Assembly (NCBI GenBank): GCA_016285815.1
Contig: JAEERN010000119.1
Coordinates: 1-9,555 of the forward strand
Direction: 5' to 3'
Length of the DNA stretch: 9,555 bases
Source of the DNA: Clostridiales bacterium
Lineage (GTDB): Bacteria > Bacillota > Clostridia > Oscillospirales > QAMX01
Below, piece after piece: positions 1-6,485 of the stretch; position 1 is the first letter of the stretch, and every line of letters begins with the position of its first letter. The position numbers were made by a program, and so were the translations under genes. The notes below the pieces were generated by a model, which saw only the letters and a program-made list of their open reading frames with translations, was not told the origin of the DNA and did not search any database.

Positions 1-122
1 ACGCCGGCGTCGGCCAGCGCCACCCGCGACACCCTTCCGCCCAGCCGCTCCGCCAGCCGCTCGGCCAGCGCTCTCGTCCGCGACTTCCGCCGGACGCAGG
101 CGTCGATCAACAGGATCTCCAT
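1..122 (-). CDS. NAD(P)H-dependent flavodoxin-fold oxidoreductase, N-terminal 40 residues (partial)
   Basis: The gene runs off the left edge, so only the first 40 residues are visible. They begin MEILLIDACVRRKSRTRALA, followed by a second helix rich in Ala, Glu, Arg and Leu. A hydrophobic first beta strand, a loop of the type (N/D)xCVR..SRT and then an amphipathic helix is how the flavodoxin-like NAD(P)H oxidoreductase / FMN reductase family starts; the SRT loop binds the FMN phosphate in that family. The ATG at 122 is chosen because a purine-rich GGAGAGGAGAG lies just upstream of it on the minus strand and a consensus promoter (162-190) lies about 40 nt further up. Family membership is inferred from a short stretch. 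Substrate and true length cannot be seen. The gene is divergent from the aminotransferase gene. Confidence 0.66.
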   Translation of the reverse strand, partial: MEILLIDACVRRKSRTRALAERLAERLGGRVSRVALADAG

Positions 123-161
123 GATTCTCTCCTCTCCGGTCCGCCCGAGGGGACCTTTTCT

Positions 162-190
162 ATGATACGCCGCGGTCCGCGCCCTGTCAA
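162..190 (-). promoter_or_regulatory. Sigma-A-type promoter for the flavodoxin-fold oxidoreductase gene
   Basis: On the minus strand a perfect -35 TTGACA (185-190) is followed by a 17-bp spacer and a -10 TATCAT (162-167). Transcription would start near 155 and give a leader of about 33 nt before the ATG at 122. It is back to back with the plus-strand promoter at 212-240, and the two -35 boxes are 21 bp apart. Confidence 0.78.
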
Positions 191-211
191 GGGGCTTTCC
201 CGCCGCGCGTC

Positions 212-240
212 TTGACAAATCCGGGCGGGCGGCTTATAAT
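212..240 (+). promoter_or_regulatory. Perfect-consensus sigma-A promoter for the aminotransferase gene
   Basis: TTGACA (212-217), a 17-bp spacer and TATAAT (235-240) match the bacterial housekeeping consensus at every position. The expected start is near 247, giving a leader of about 36 nt to the ATG at 283. Such a promoter is normally strong and limited mostly by repressors. The only inverted symmetry nearby is the pair of CTTGACA / TGTCAAG boxes made by the two divergent -35 elements. Confidence 0.88.
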
Positions 241-266
241 TTTACCAAAGCTTTGACCCATGCTTC

Positions 267-273
267 AGGAGGG
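267..273 (+). promoter_or_regulatory. Ribosome binding site that fixes the aminotransferase start
   Basis: AGGAGGG, nine bases upstream of the ATG at 283, is a full Shine-Dalgarno sequence. It lies inside the longer reading frame that could begin with TTG at 253, so it argues for the ATG at 283 as the real start. Confidence 0.85.
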
Positions 274-282
274 ACCTGCCCC

Positions 283-1467
283 ATGCTGTCGGAATCCAGC
301 GTTCGCCTCGGCACCGCCCGCTCGGTGATCCGCGAACTGTTCGAATACGGAAAGACCCGCGCCGCCGAGGTGGGCGCGGAAAACGTCTTTGACTTCTCGC
401 TGGGCAACCCCAGCGTCGAGCCCCCCGCCGAGGTGACCGAGACCGCTCTGCGCCTGCTGCGCGAGTCGGACCCCGTCGCCATCCACGGCTATACCAGCGC
501 CCAGGGAGACGCGGCGGTCCGCGAAAAGCTGGCCGCTTCGCTGAACCGCCGCTTTGCGGCGAACTGCGGGCCCGACGACCTCTACGTCTGCACCGGCGCG
601 GCCGGGGCCCTGTGCGGCACGCTGCACGGTCTGGCCTGCCCCGGGGACGAATTCGTCGTCTTCGCCCCGTTTTTCCCGGAGTATCGGGTCTTCATCGAAA
701 AGACCGGCGCCGCGGTCCGCGTCGTTCCGCCGCAGCCCGCCGACTTTCAGATCGACTTCGACGCGTTGGCGTCGGTCCTGTCCCCGCGCACCAAGGGCGT
801 TCTGGTCAACTCGCCCAACAACCCCTCCGGCGCGGTCTATTCCCGCGAGACCTTGACCCGGCTGGCCGCGCTCCTGTCCGAGCGCGCCGCTGCTTATGGC
901 CACCCCATCTATCTCATCTCGGACGAACCCTATCGCGAGGTCGTCTACGACGGGTTCGCCGCGCCATGGATCCCGTCGCTGTACCGGGACACCGTGGTCT
1001 GCTATTCCTTCAGCAAGTCTCTGTCCCTGCCGGGCGAGCGTCTGGGATATGTCTTCGTGCCCAAGGGCTGCGGCGGCGGCGAGCCGGTGCTGGCCGCCGT
1101 GGCCGGCGCGTCCCGCGCCATGGGCTACGTCAGCGCGCCAAGTCTGTTCCAGCGGGTCTGCGCCGAGTGCTGCGATCTGACCGCCGATCTGTCGGTCTAC
1201 GCCGCCAACCGCCGCCTGCTGCTGGACGGTCTGCGCGCCTGCGGTTTCACCTGCGTGGAGCCGGGCGGCACGTTCTATCTCTTCCCCCAAACGCTGGAGC
1301 CCGACGACCGCGCCTTCTGCGAAGCGGCCAAACGGCTGGACCTGCTGCTCGTCCCCGGCTCCGGCTTCGGCTGTCCGGGCCACGCGCGCCTGTCCTACTG
1401 CGTGCCCACGGCCCGCGTCGAGCGGGCGCTGCCCGTCTTTGAAAAGCTGGCCCGGCTGTACCGCTGA
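283..1467 (+). CDS. Class I/II PLP-dependent aminotransferase
   Basis: This 394-residue protein belongs to the fold-type I aminotransferases (aspartate aminotransferase superfamily), which move an amino group between an amino acid and a 2-oxo acid using pyridoxal phosphate. Expected marks are present. An N-terminal FDFSLGNPSVEPP segment (about residues 38-50) forms the usual substrate lid. NSPNNPSG carries the cofactor-contacting Asn180. SDEPY carries Asp214, which pairs with the pyridine nitrogen, and Tyr217. SFSKSLSLPGERLGY carries the Schiff-base Lys245. A C-terminal ARLSY carries Arg369, the expected substrate carboxylate binder. Length is normal for the family, there is no signal peptide, and it should be cytosolic. 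The gene is monocistronic, with a perfect promoter before it and a strong terminator after it. Which amino acid it uses cannot be read from the sequence; the closest pattern is the clostridial 'pyridoxal phosphate-dependent aminotransferase' group often annotated as aspartate aminotransferase-like. Confidence 0.93.
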   Translation: MLSESSVRLGTARSVIRELFEYGKTRAAEVGAENVFDFSLGNPSVEPPAEVTETALRLLRESDPVAIHGYTSAQGDAAVREKLAASLNRRFAANCGPDDLYVCTGAAGALCGTLHGLACPGDEFVVFAPFFPEYRVFIEKTGAAVRVVPPQPADFQIDFDALASVLSPRTKGVLVNSPNNPSGAVYSRETLTRLAALLSERAAAYGHPIYLISDEPYREVVYDGFAAPWIPSLYRDTVVCYSFSKSLSLPGERLGYVFVPKGCGGGEPVLAAVAGASRAMGYVSAPSLFQRVCAECCDLTADLSVYAANRRLLLDGLRACGFTCVEPGGTFYLFPQTLEPDDRAFCEAAKRLDLLLVPGSGFGCPGHARLSYCVPTARVERALPVFEKLARLYR

Positions 1468-1498
1468 CCTCCCGCGCCGCTCCTCGCCGGACTCTCCC

Positions 1499-1532
1499 AA
1501 GCCCTTCCCGCACCCGCGGGAGGGGCTTTTTT
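1499..1532 (+). terminator. Intrinsic terminator after the aminotransferase gene
   Basis: A 13-bp stem (1499-1511 pairing with 1516-1528, one G-U pair) with loop ACCC is followed by a run of six T (1527-1532). It lies 32 nt downstream of the stop codon and separates this gene from the transporter gene. Confidence 0.92.
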
Positions 1533-1582
1533 CTCCGCGGTCCGCGCGCGGCGGCGGACAGTTCACATTGGGTTCGTCTGCA

Positions 1583-1680
1583 GTTCAAAGATGGTACAAC
1601 GCTTTGTGGTATCTTATATTCGTTATATTTCGCATAAGTATAAGGTTATAGATCCTTCCGGAAGAAAGCGAGTGTCCCCC
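1583..1680 (+). promoter_or_regulatory. AT-rich leader / probable promoter region of the TSUP transporter gene
   Basis: This stretch is strikingly AT-rich against its GC-rich surroundings. It holds several -10-like hexamers: TATATT at 1615-1620 and 1624-1629, and TATAAG at 1639-1644. CTTATA (1613-1618) and TATAAG (1639-1644) form a short inverted repeat. No good -35 hexamer sits at the right distance from any of them, so the exact promoter is not assigned; it may need an activator or another sigma factor. The ribosome binding site is also poor: GGAAGAAAG at 1660-1668 is rather far from the ATG at 1681. Confidence 0.4.
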
Positions 1681-2442
1681 ATGCCCTTCCTTACCATCCT
1701 GCTCTACGTTTTGATCGGCTTCGCGGCCCAGCTCATCGACGGGACGCTGGGCATGGCCTACGGCGTCAGCTGCCGGACCTTCCTGCGCACGGCGGCCGGC
1801 CTGCCCAGCGCCGTGGCCAGCGCGGTGGTCCACGTCTCCGAGGTGCCGACGACGCTGGTGTCCGGCATCTCCCACTGGCGTTTCCGCAACGTGTCGTGGA
1901 AGCTGTTCTGGAAGCTGGCGGTCCCCGGCGTCGTCGGCGGCATCGTCGGCGCGTGGCTCCTGTCCAGCGTCGGCGACGTGCTCGAGCCCTTCATCGACGT
2001 CTATCTGATCGTCATGGGCGTGCTGATCTTCATCAAGATCTTCCGGCGCGAGAAGAAAGAGGTCCGCAGCCCCGGGGCTTACGTCTATCCTCTCGGCCTT
2101 TTCGGCGGCTTTCTGGACGCCACCGGCGGCGGCGGCTGGGGTCCGGTGGTGACCAGCACCATGCTGGCCACCAACCACGACGCCAAAAAGACCATCGGCA
2201 CCGTCAACACCGCCGAGTTCTTCGTCACGGTGGCCGAGACCACCACGTTCCTGGTCCTGATCAACGATTTCTTCGCCCACTGGCAGATCATCGTGGGGCT
2301 GATCGTCGGCGGCGTGCTGGCCGCCCCGCTGGCGGCGTGGATCTGCAAGAAGATCCCGCTGAAGCCGCTGCTGGGCATCGTCGGCGCTCTGATCGTCGGC
2401 CTGAATGTCTACAACCTGATCAAATGGTTCGCCGCGCTCTGA
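1681..2442 (+). CDS. TauE/SafE (TSUP) family membrane transporter
   Basis: This 253-residue integral membrane protein resembles the TSUP family, whose studied members export or import small anions such as sulfite, sulfoacetate, taurine-derived anions or thiosulfate. The two half-repeats typical of the family are visible. The N-terminal half has GFAAQLIDGTLGMAYGV (residues 13-29). The C-terminal half has FGGFLDATGGGGWGPVV (141-157), carrying the Gly-rich/Pro motif. About eight hydrophobic segments can be picked out, with a charged loop near FRREKKEVR between the halves. The frame is open from 1591, but that extension lies in AT-rich DNA unlike the gene, so the ATG at 1681 is preferred; it has only a weak Shine-Dalgarno. 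The gene is flanked by terminators on both sides and is probably transcribed alone. Substrate is unknown, and no sulfur or taurine gene lies beside it. Confidence 0.88.
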   Translation: MPFLTILLYVLIGFAAQLIDGTLGMAYGVSCRTFLRTAAGLPSAVASAVVHVSEVPTTLVSGISHWRFRNVSWKLFWKLAVPGVVGGIVGAWLLSSVGDVLEPFIDVYLIVMGVLIFIKIFRREKKEVRSPGAYVYPLGLFGGFLDATGGGGWGPVVTSTMLATNHDAKKTIGTVNTAEFFVTVAETTTFLVLINDFFAHWQIIVGLIVGGVLAAPLAAWICKKIPLKPLLGIVGALIVGLNVYNLIKWFAAL

Positions 2443-2459
2443 CGCGGCGGATCTTTTTT
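2428..2459 (+). terminator. Intrinsic terminator overlapping the stop codon of the TSUP gene
   Basis: CGCCGCG (2430-2436) pairs with CGCGGCG (2443-2449) around a CTCTGA loop, followed shortly by six T (2454-2459). The left arm lies inside the last codons and the TGA stop lies in the loop, so the hairpin can only form as ribosomes clear the end of the gene. Confidence 0.82.
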
Positions 2460-2464
2460 ACCCG

Positions 2465-2494
2465 TTGAATCCCCCCCGCGGGATGTGTTATAAT
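2465..2494 (+). promoter_or_regulatory. Extended -10 sigma-A promoter for the GH38-like gene
   Basis: TTGAAT (2465-2470), an 18-bp spacer and TATAAT (2489-2494) preceded by TGT (extended -10 TGn) form a near-consensus promoter only 5 bp after the upstream terminator T-run. Expected transcription start is near 2501, giving a leader of about 44 nt. Confidence 0.85.
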
Positions 2495-2514
2495 TGTTTT
2501 ACACTACAAACGGA

Positions 2515-2538
2515 TCGGGCCGTCGGCCCGACGGAGGG
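2515..2538 (+). promoter_or_regulatory. Leader hairpin next to the ribosome binding site of the GH38-like gene
   Basis: TCGGGCC (2515-2521) and GGCCCGA (2525-2531) form a 7-bp stem with a 3-nt loop, ending two bases before the Shine-Dalgarno GGAGGG (2533-2538). A shifted alternative, CCGTCG (2520-2525) with CGACGG (2529-2534), would cover the first two bases of the Shine-Dalgarno. The structures exclude each other. A regulatory role is inference only; no known riboswitch or attenuator class is recognised. Confidence 0.4.
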
Positions 2539-2544
2539 TTATCC

Positions 2545-4971
2545 ATGGACAACAAGAATCTGTACATCCTCACCTATGACCACGGCGGCTTCGTCCTCTG
2601 GGGCGACAAGGTCAAGAGCTGTCTGGGCACCGCGCTGGAGTGGCTGGAAAAGTATCCGGCCTTCAAGACCGGTCTGGACTACGAGGCCTTCACCTTCGAC
2701 GAGATGGACCGCATCGCCCCCGAGATCAACGAGACCATCGCCGGAGCGCTGAAGCGCTATGCCGGCCGCTTCGGCCTGGGCTCCAGCACCTACGCCCAGC
2801 CGCTCTCGCTGTTCGTGTCGGAAGAATCCAACGTCCGCCAGCTGACCTATGCGATCCGCACCAATCTGGCGCACTTCGGCTGCACCCCGACGGTGTACGC
2901 CATCTCGGAGTTCGCGCTCAACAACCAGACGCCCCAGCTTTTGAAGCTGTGCGGCTATGCCGCGGCCATCATGCGCACCCACGTCATGAACTTCGGCTAT
3001 CAGCGCACCTTCGACAAGCCCTTCGGCCTTTGGACCGGCAAGGACGGCACGGGCATCCCCGCCGTTCCCTCTTACGACGGCGAGGGCCGCGGCTATACCA
3101 ACACGACGCTGGACAACTGGATCCTGACCCGCTGGCCCGGCGGCTCGGAGTACTCGCTGGAGGACTTTGCGGCGCTGTTCGGCCAGTACCGTCCCCTTCT
3201 GGCCTCGCGGTACGACGACCTGACCCTCCGCAAGGAAGAGCTGGTGACCGACGCCGTGAAGCACGACGACTGGGAGTTCGTCCTGCTGGAAGAGCTGCCC
3301 GACCTCTTCGGCGCTCCCGCCGAGACCCTGGCCACCGACGACAACGACTTCCACGGCCGGATGCCCTGGGGCTATTGCGGCAACGAGATCTTCAACGGCG
3401 TCCGCGCCACCGAGGTCGAAGCCTGGCGCGCCGAGCGCGCCAACGCGTTCTCCGTCCTGCTGGGCGGCGAAAGCGAACAGCCCGCGCTGGAAGAGGCGTG
3501 GAAAAACGCGCTGATCCTCCAGCACCACGACATCACCATCTGCGGCCTGCTGTCCAATGCCCGCCGCTTCATCCCCGCCTCGCTGGACCTCTCCCGCGGG
3601 GCCGCCGCGCGGTCCCTGGCCGCCATGGCTCCGGCCTTTTCCTCGCCGGACGCGGAGACGGTGCTGGCCGTCAACCCCGCCTCGTCTCCGGTCACCGAAT
3701 GGATCGAGACCGCCGCCCGCGGCTGCGCGTCCGCCTTCGACGGCGAAGAAGCGCTGCCCGTCGAGCGGGACGGCGACAAGCTGCGCGTGCTGGTCTCGCT
3801 GCCGCCGCTGACCGCCCGCGCCATCCGGCTGGATCCCGCGCCCTCCGCCGTCCCCGCCGGGGACTGGTCCTACGACGAGGCATCCGGCCTGCTGAAGACC
3901 CCCCGGTACCGGATCAAGCTCAACGAGCGCGGCATCGTCTTCCTCGAGGACGCCTCCGGCCGCCGTCTCGCCGACAACGGCGACGGCGCGCTGTTCCGCG
4001 GCTGGATCGAGGACCGGGACACGGCCTCGACGGGCAAGTGGACCGTAACGCTGGCCGCGCACTCCGCTGAAGCGGTCCAGACCGGCGAGATCGGCGGCAT
4101 CCCCTTCACCTTTACGATGCGCCTCGCCCGCGGTACCGACCGCATCGACTGCTCGGCCTGGTTCGACATCGCCGGCCAGCACATCGGCCGCACCGGCGTC
4201 ACCAAGGGCATCCTGTCGGACCACGTGATCAACGGCTTCGTCCACGAGGAAAAGCTGCGCTTCGTGCTGGACCTCTGTCTGGACAGGGACCGCCGCATGG
4301 TCCGCGACCTGCCCTTCTCCCTCTCCGACTGGAACGACCAGATCCCCCTGCCCGAGCCCTTCTGGTACGAGGGCCGTCTGGTCCTGGCCGACCGGCCCGT
4401 GGACCACGAGACGGCCTTTGCCACGCCGACCTATCTCCAGGGCGTCTACTGGCTGGCCCTGCGCGACAGGACCGGCGGCGTGGCGTTCTTCAACCGGGGC
4501 TGCGGCGGCTCGGCCATCGAGGGGAACCGCGTCAACCTGCCGCTGATCTACGCCAACGACTACTTCTGCGGCACCGTCATGCTGAACGGCCGCTTCGGCG
4601 GCGAGTTCGCCCTCTTCCCCTTCGGCGCCGGCGAGTCCGACGCCGCGGTCCACCGCGAAGCGCTGGCCTATGAATACCCCGTCCTGACGGCGGACGCCGC
4701 CCGCGGGAACGGCCGCTTGGTGAACTTCGAGGCCGCCCGCCTCGACGCGCGCGGCGGCGAGGTGATCCTCACCGCCCTGTACCCCGAAAACGGCGCCATG
4801 GTCGCCCGCTTCTGCAACTATTCCGATGAGGCCGCCGGAGCCGACTTCGTCCCGTCCGCCGGCCGGGTCACGGCGGAGACCGACCTGTTGGGCAAGGTCC
4901 TGCGCGAGACCGACGGCACGGCCCTGTCCTTCCGCCCGTGGGAGATCAAGACCCTCCGCATCGAGCTGTAA
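2545..4971 (+). CDS. GH38-like alpha-mannosidase-type protein with altered catalytic motifs
   Basis: This 808-residue protein has the layout of glycoside hydrolase family 38: an N-terminal catalytic-type domain (about 1-270), a helical middle domain (about 275-360) and C-terminal beta domains (about 370-808). Supporting marks are FALNNQTPQLLKLCGY (123-138), which lines up with the family pattern FGHSxQxPQIL; LWTGKDGTGIP (162-172), as in WxGxDGS; AWRAERANAF (293-302); QHHD (326-329), which carries the zinc-ligand His in the family; and LAVNPASSP (374-382), which opens the C-terminal part. Oddly, the expected nucleophile Asp before FGHS is Ser121-Glu122 here. The N-terminal HSHxD zinc motif is replaced by TYDHGG (10-15), where a His remains but the Asp position is Gly. 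There is no signal peptide, so it is cytosolic. The ATG at 2545 follows GGAGGG at a 6-nt spacing. Sugar-processing activity is inferred from the family and may be lost or changed. Confidence 0.8.
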   Translation: MDNKNLYILTYDHGGFVLWGDKVKSCLGTALEWLEKYPAFKTGLDYEAFTFDEMDRIAPEINETIAGALKRYAGRFGLGSSTYAQPLSLFVSEESNVRQLTYAIRTNLAHFGCTPTVYAISEFALNNQTPQLLKLCGYAAAIMRTHVMNFGYQRTFDKPFGLWTGKDGTGIPAVPSYDGEGRGYTNTTLDNWILTRWPGGSEYSLEDFAALFGQYRPLLASRYDDLTLRKEELVTDAVKHDDWEFVLLEELPDLFGAPAETLATDDNDFHGRMPWGYCGNEIFNGVRATEVEAWRAERANAFSVLLGGESEQPALEEAWKNALILQHHDITICGLLSNARRFIPASLDLSRGAAARSLAAMAPAFSSPDAETVLAVNPASSPVTEWIETAARGCASAFDGEEALPVERDGDKLRVLVSLPPLTARAIRLDPAPSAVPAGDWSYDEASGLLKTPRYRIKLNERGIVFLEDASGRRLADNGDGALFRGWIEDRDTASTGKWTVTLAAHSAEAVQTGEIGGIPFTFTMRLARGTDRIDCSAWFDIAGQHIGRTGVTKGILSDHVINGFVHEEKLRFVLDLCLDRDRRMVRDLPFSLSDWNDQIPLPEPFWYEGRLVLADRPVDHETAFATPTYLQGVYWLALRDRTGGVAFFNRGCGGSAIEGNRVNLPLIYANDYFCGTVMLNGRFGGEFALFPFGAGESDAAVHREALAYEYPVLTADAARGNGRLVNFEAARLDARGGEVILTALYPENGAMVARFCNYSDEAAGADFVPSAGRVTAETDLLGKVLRETDGTALSFRPWEIKTLRIEL

Positions 4972-4992
4972 CGCTTTTCCGGTCCATCCCCG

Positions 4993-5028
4993 ACAGCGGG
5001 GGCGCCGCCCGGCGCCCCCGCTGTTTTT
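4993..5028 (+). terminator. Strong intrinsic terminator after the GH38-like gene
   Basis: A perfect 14-bp GC-rich stem (4993-5006 with 5011-5024), loop GCCC, and a run of five T (5024-5028), 21 nt after the stop codon. It isolates the GH38-like gene from the MFS/phosphodiesterase unit. Confidence 0.95.
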
Positions 5029-5113
5029 CTCTCCGCCCCAGGCGTCCCGCTTCGCCGCGGCGCCGCGCGCCGGCCGTTTTCCGCCCGGTCCTGCCCGGCG
5101 TCTCCGGCTTTTC

Positions 5114-5142
5114 TTGACTTTTGCCCCGGAACTTGCTATCAT
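5114..5142 (+). promoter_or_regulatory. Extended -10 promoter for the MFS-GDPD operon
   Basis: TTGACT (5114-5119), a 17-bp spacer and TATCAT (5137-5142) preceded directly by TGC (extended -10). Expected start is near 5149, giving a leader of about 37 nt to the ATG at 5186. Confidence 0.82.
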
Positions 5143-5185
5143 AGAGCCGGACCCACGGAACGAATCGGAAAGAACGGTACCGGAC

Positions 5186-6481
5186 ATGAAACTCAACACC
5201 AAACGCACGATCCTCATCGGCTTCGCTTTTATGTCCATCCTCGCCTTCTGGCAGTTCTACGACCAGGTCGTCCCCTATCTGCTGGAGTACGTCTTCGGCC
5301 TCAAGACCTTTACGGCCAACGCCATCATGTCCATCGACAACGTGCTGGCCATCTTCATGCTGCCCCTCTTCGGCGCGCTGTCCGACCGGACCCGGACGCC
5401 GCTGGGCAAGCGCACGCCGTACATCCTGTTCGGCACCGTCGCCGCGGCGGTCCTGCTGCTGCTCATGGCCTATTTCGAAGAGATCCGCAGCTTTCCCGCC
5501 TTTTTGACGGTCCTGATCGTCCTGCTGGTCGTCATGTCCATCTACCGGACGCCGGCCGTGGCCTATATGCCGGACGTGACGCCCAAGCCCCTGCGCAGCA
5601 AGGCCAACGCCATCATCAATCTGGTGGGCTATGTGGGCGGCATCTTCGCCACGGTCATGATGATGATCCTGCTCAAGAGCAGCAAGAACGAGGCCGGCGA
5701 GACCGTCTACGCCGAGGATCAGGCCTTTTGGCCCATCTTCCTCGTCATCGCGCTGTTCATGCTGGCGGCGGTGGCCGTGATGGTCCTGACCCTGCGCGAG
5801 AACCGGATCGTGGCCGAAAGCGGCGTCGCCGACGACCCCGGAGATCCCGCCGCGGCCGGCGGCAGGCTGCCCCGCCCGGTGCTCCGCAGTCTGGTGCTGA
5901 TCCTCGCCTCGGTGTTCCTCTGGTTCACCGCCTACAACGCCGTCACCACGGCGTTCTCCCGCTATTGCGTCGCCGTGCTGGGGGCGGACCTCGGCACCTC
6001 GTCCGGCTATCTGCTGACCGCCACGGTGACGGCCATCGCCGCCTTCGTGCCGCTGGGGTTCCTGTCCGGGCGGCTGGGCCGCAAGCGCACGGTGCTGCTG
6101 GGCATCTCGCTGATGACCGTCTGCTACGCCGCCGCCATCTTCCTCCGCGCCCAGACGCCCGTGCTGTATCTGCTGTTCGGGCTGGTCGGCGTGGGCTGGG
6201 CCGCCATCAACGTCAACTCTTTCCCCATGGTGGTCGAAATGAGCTCCGGCGCCGACGTCGGGAAGTACACCGGGTTCTATTACACCTTCTCCATGGCCGC
6301 CCAGATCGTGACGCCGCTGCTCTCCGGCCTGCTGATCGACAAGCTCGGCTATCGCGTGCTGTTTCCCTATGCCGTGGTCTTCTCCGTGCTGTCCTTCGTG
6401 ACCATGCTGCTGGTCCGCCACGGCGACTCGCGCCCGGCCGCGCCCAAGTCCGTGCTCGAGTCCTTCGACGTGGAGGATTGA
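5186..6481 (+). CDS. MFS transporter, sugar/cation-symporter type (GPH/SLC45-like)
   Basis: A 431-residue polytopic membrane protein with about twelve hydrophobic segments in two halves, joined by a hydrophilic loop at roughly residues 204-235 rich in Gly, Ala, Asp and Pro. The motif GALSDRTRTPLGKRTPY (63-79), in the loop between helices 2 and 3, is the MFS signature in the form found in glycoside-pentoside-hexuronide symporters and the related SLC45-type sucrose transporters. The second half has the matching GRLGRKRT loop. These families take up sugars or glycosides with H+ or Na+, and that role is inferred here from the motif only. The ATG at 5186 is preferred over longer open frame upstream because a promoter lies between; its Shine-Dalgarno (GGAAAG, 5167-5172) is weak and distant. 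It is the first gene of an operon with the phosphodiesterase gene. An alternative substrate is a glycerol phosphodiester, given that partner. Confidence 0.85.
   Translation: MKLNTKRTILIGFAFMSILAFWQFYDQVVPYLLEYVFGLKTFTANAIMSIDNVLAIFMLPLFGALSDRTRTPLGKRTPYILFGTVAAAVLLLLMAYFEEIRSFPAFLTVLIVLLVVMSIYRTPAVAYMPDVTPKPLRSKANAIINLVGYVGGIFATVMMMILLKSSKNEAGETVYAEDQAFWPIFLVIALFMLAAVAVMVLTLRENRIVAESGVADDPGDPAAAGGRLPRPVLRSLVLILASVFLWFTAYNAVTTAFSRYCVAVLGADLGTSSGYLLTATVTAIAAFVPLGFLSGRLGRKRTVLLGISLMTVCYAAAIFLRAQTPVLYLLFGLVGVGWAAINVNSFPMVVEMSSGADVGKYTGFYYTFSMAAQIVTPLLSGLLIDKLGYRVLFPYAVVFSVLSFVTMLLVRHGDSRPAAPKSVLESFDVED
6472..6476 (+). promoter_or_regulatory. Ribosome binding site of the phosphodiesterase gene, inside the end of the MFS gene
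   Basis: GGAGG lies within the last codons of the MFS gene and nine bases before the GTG at 6486. The position supports the GTG start and suggests that translation of the two genes is coupled. Confidence 0.75.
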
Positions 6482-6485
6482 TCCC

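Noticed and set aside
253..282. Upstream TTG start for the aminotransferase
   Set aside because: The consensus Shine-Dalgarno lies inside this extension and points to the ATG at 283; no ribosome binding site precedes 253.
265..1566. 433-codon minus-strand open frame
   Set aside because: It is opposite a clear aminotransferase and crosses its terminator; the composition is not protein-like.
4826..5185. N-terminal extension of the MFS gene frame
   Set aside because: It would run through the end of the GH38-like gene, a strong terminator and a promoter; the ATG at 5186 starts a normal MFS N-terminus.
2539..5238. 899-codon open frame on the minus strand
   Set aside because: It lies opposite the GH38-like gene, has Gly/Ala/Val/Gln-rich low-complexity content with no family pattern and no ribosome binding site. 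It is a shadow produced by GC-rich codon usage.
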